A stretch of 64,000 bases of DNA, taken from NCBI RefSeq assembly GCF_014700075.1, contig NZ_JACXBU010000016.1:1-64000 (forward strand), written 5' to 3'. This DNA comes from Pseudomonas sp. JM0905a (GTDB taxonomy: Bacteria; Pseudomonadota; Gammaproteobacteria; Pseudomonadales; Pseudomonadaceae). Position 1 is the first letter of the stretch, and each line of letters opens with the position of its first letter. The translations under genes and the position numbers were made by a program. Shown piece by piece: positions 62,952 to 64,000 of this stretch. The notes below the pieces were generated by a model. It did no database searches. It had not been told where the DNA came from and was given only the letters and a program-made list of their open reading frames with translations.

Positions 62952-64000
62952 AATCTCAACAGAATCATTTAGATCTCTCAACGATAGAGAGGTATCGCGC
63001 GGGCGGGTGAGTGGCACAGTAACAGAACCTAGCTTCTCTAAAACTACTGGAGACTTAGAGCAAGCGGGGCTACTGATTTCGTCAACCCCAGAGACTGGGG
63101 TTATAGTTTTCCGCGCCCCGTCTGCGGCCAACGAATACTTTGCACAATCACTGGCTGATCTACTTACCGCCCCATCAAGAAGGAAAAAGTGCCCAGAAGA
63201 GTTCTACATTGCGGATTTGGACTATCTCTATAGCCCGACTGATGCGGCTCGCCCTGCGGCTATCCAAGCTTATCTAGACACGGTGTTGGTTGTAGATTCT
63301 TTGAGCAAGCTCGCAGAGCACGGCACAGAACCGACATCAACAAAGCTCATTTTTTTTCACAAAGAAAAAATTGAACTCCATATAAATTATGATGCAGACA
63401 AAATAAAACCAATCCAGGGCCTGCAGGAATTCATTGCACGCTACGTAACCGATGACATCCATGCCGACCAAAAGAAAACAATCATAAAATCCGTGCTCCT
63501 TGAGCTATCCAAGGAGTTCGAAGGTCGCACTCTGGACATAGGACTCCTAAATGAGAAATTTGAAGAGTTCAAACGTCGCGTATCGTCTGGATACCAGCTG
63601 TACGTCTCTGAGTTTTCATTTCAAAAAATAAAAGCAGAAATTGAAAAAAGCAAATTCGAATTCATAACAAAGATAAACAAAGTATTTTCCGACATTCAAA
63701 ACCAGCTGCTTACCGTACCCGCTGCATTAATAATAGCAGGGAGCCAATTTGAATCATCCGACCATATAACCCTAAAGAATTTCTTGATCTTATCCGGAGC
63801 CTTGGCCTTCACCATATTCATGCTCTTACTAATAATGAATCAACGCAACACCCTGCAATCTATATACAATGAAATTGACAACGAATGGGAGTTGATCAAG
63901 AAAAAACACAACGCCATCAAAGAACAGTTCGACACGCAATACAGGGCTCTAGAGTCGAGATACAAGCATCAATACGTGCTACTTGAAGTCGTAGCACTCA
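62932..64000 (+). CDS. Membrane and coiled-coil protein, partial (runs off the window)
   Basis: Unrecognised protein; 356 codons are visible with no stop before the window ends. The ATG at 62932 has GGGGA 8 bp upstream and lies inside the end of the NdpA-type gene (20-bp overlap). Residues 1-260 are soluble-looking alpha/beta then helical; a short hydrophobic stretch (about 262-278) and a clear membrane helix (about 284-302, NFLILSGALAFTIFMLLL) follow, then a charged coiled-coil. At least 14 ATA codons and many AAA codons mark it as foreign to this genome. The coupling suggests it works with the NdpA-type protein. Confidence 0.8.
   Translation, partial: MPKSRLEISTESFRSLNDREVSRGRVSGTVTEPSFSKTTGDLEQAGLLISSTPETGVIVFRAPSAANEYFAQSLADLLTAPSRRKKCPEEFYIADLDYLYSPTDAARPAAIQAYLDTVLVVDSLSKLAEHGTEPTSTKLIFFHKEKIELHINYDADKIKPIQGLQEFIARYVTDDIHADQKKTIIKSVLLELSKEFEGRTLDIGLLNEKFEEFKRRVSSGYQLYVSEFSFQKIKAEIEKSKFEFITKINKVFSDIQNQLLTVPAALIIAGSQFESSDHITLKNFLILSGALAFTIFMLLLIMNQRNTLQSIYNEIDNEWELIKKKHNAIKEQFDTQYRALESRYKHQYVLLEVVAL

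Overview
This is chromosomal DNA from a high-GC Pseudomonas. Most proteins look like close Pseudomonas aeruginosa orthologues (Vfr, LptD, SurA, RpoD, RmcA), and the gene order from the tyrosyl-tRNA synthetase to the rpsU-dnaG-rpoD operon and a CAU tRNA is the one I know from P. aeruginosa. Species cannot be fixed from the sequence alone. All calls come from reading; no database search was run.

Positions 1-311 hold three tandem rRNA-type promoters firing leftward out of the window, so a ribosomal RNA operon probably begins just beyond position 1. Next come tyrS (minus), an M23 peptidoglycan hydrolase and anmK (plus), erpA and argC (minus), and a plus-strand run (hemJ, a nitronate monooxygenase, an exported PLP enzyme, a DUF805 membrane protein, an SDR). 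Then follow a Ycf46-like AAA+ ATPase, a HIT protein, coq7, speD, an OsmC protein and vfr.

From 15.7 to 29.2 kb the minus strand carries trpE-trpG-trpD-trpC, gph-rpe, a polyamine-type ABC transporter matching agtABCD, and its sensor/regulator pair agtSR. A Trp-codon leader peptide lies in frame inside the 3' end of gph. The trpE-trpG junction, which holds the R/F pyocin cluster in P. aeruginosa, is empty here. From 29.2 to 40.6 kb are envelope and housekeeping genes: a DUF3530 protein, djlA, murU-amgK (which with anmK give peptidoglycan sugar recycling), and lptD-surA-pdxA-rsmA-apaG-apaH-glpE. The PrkA-YeaH-SpoVR stress module, a lipoprotein, cca, folK-folB, plsY, tsaD, rpsU-dnaG-rpoD and the c-di-GMP enzyme rmcA follow.

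At 58.49 kb a CAU-anticodon tRNA marks the left edge of a mobile element that runs off the window. It contains a decayed copy of an integrase 5' end, an intact tyrosine recombinase, a small DNA-binding-type ORF, a plasmid-type replication initiator, and an iteron origin with a DnaA-box-like site and an AT-rich palindrome. Its cargo is an overlapping pair: an NdpA/YejK-type nucleoid-associated protein and a membrane/coiled-coil protein cut by the window end. Base composition and codon use shift to AT-rich across this cargo. The pair is the most interesting candidate for an undescribed system.
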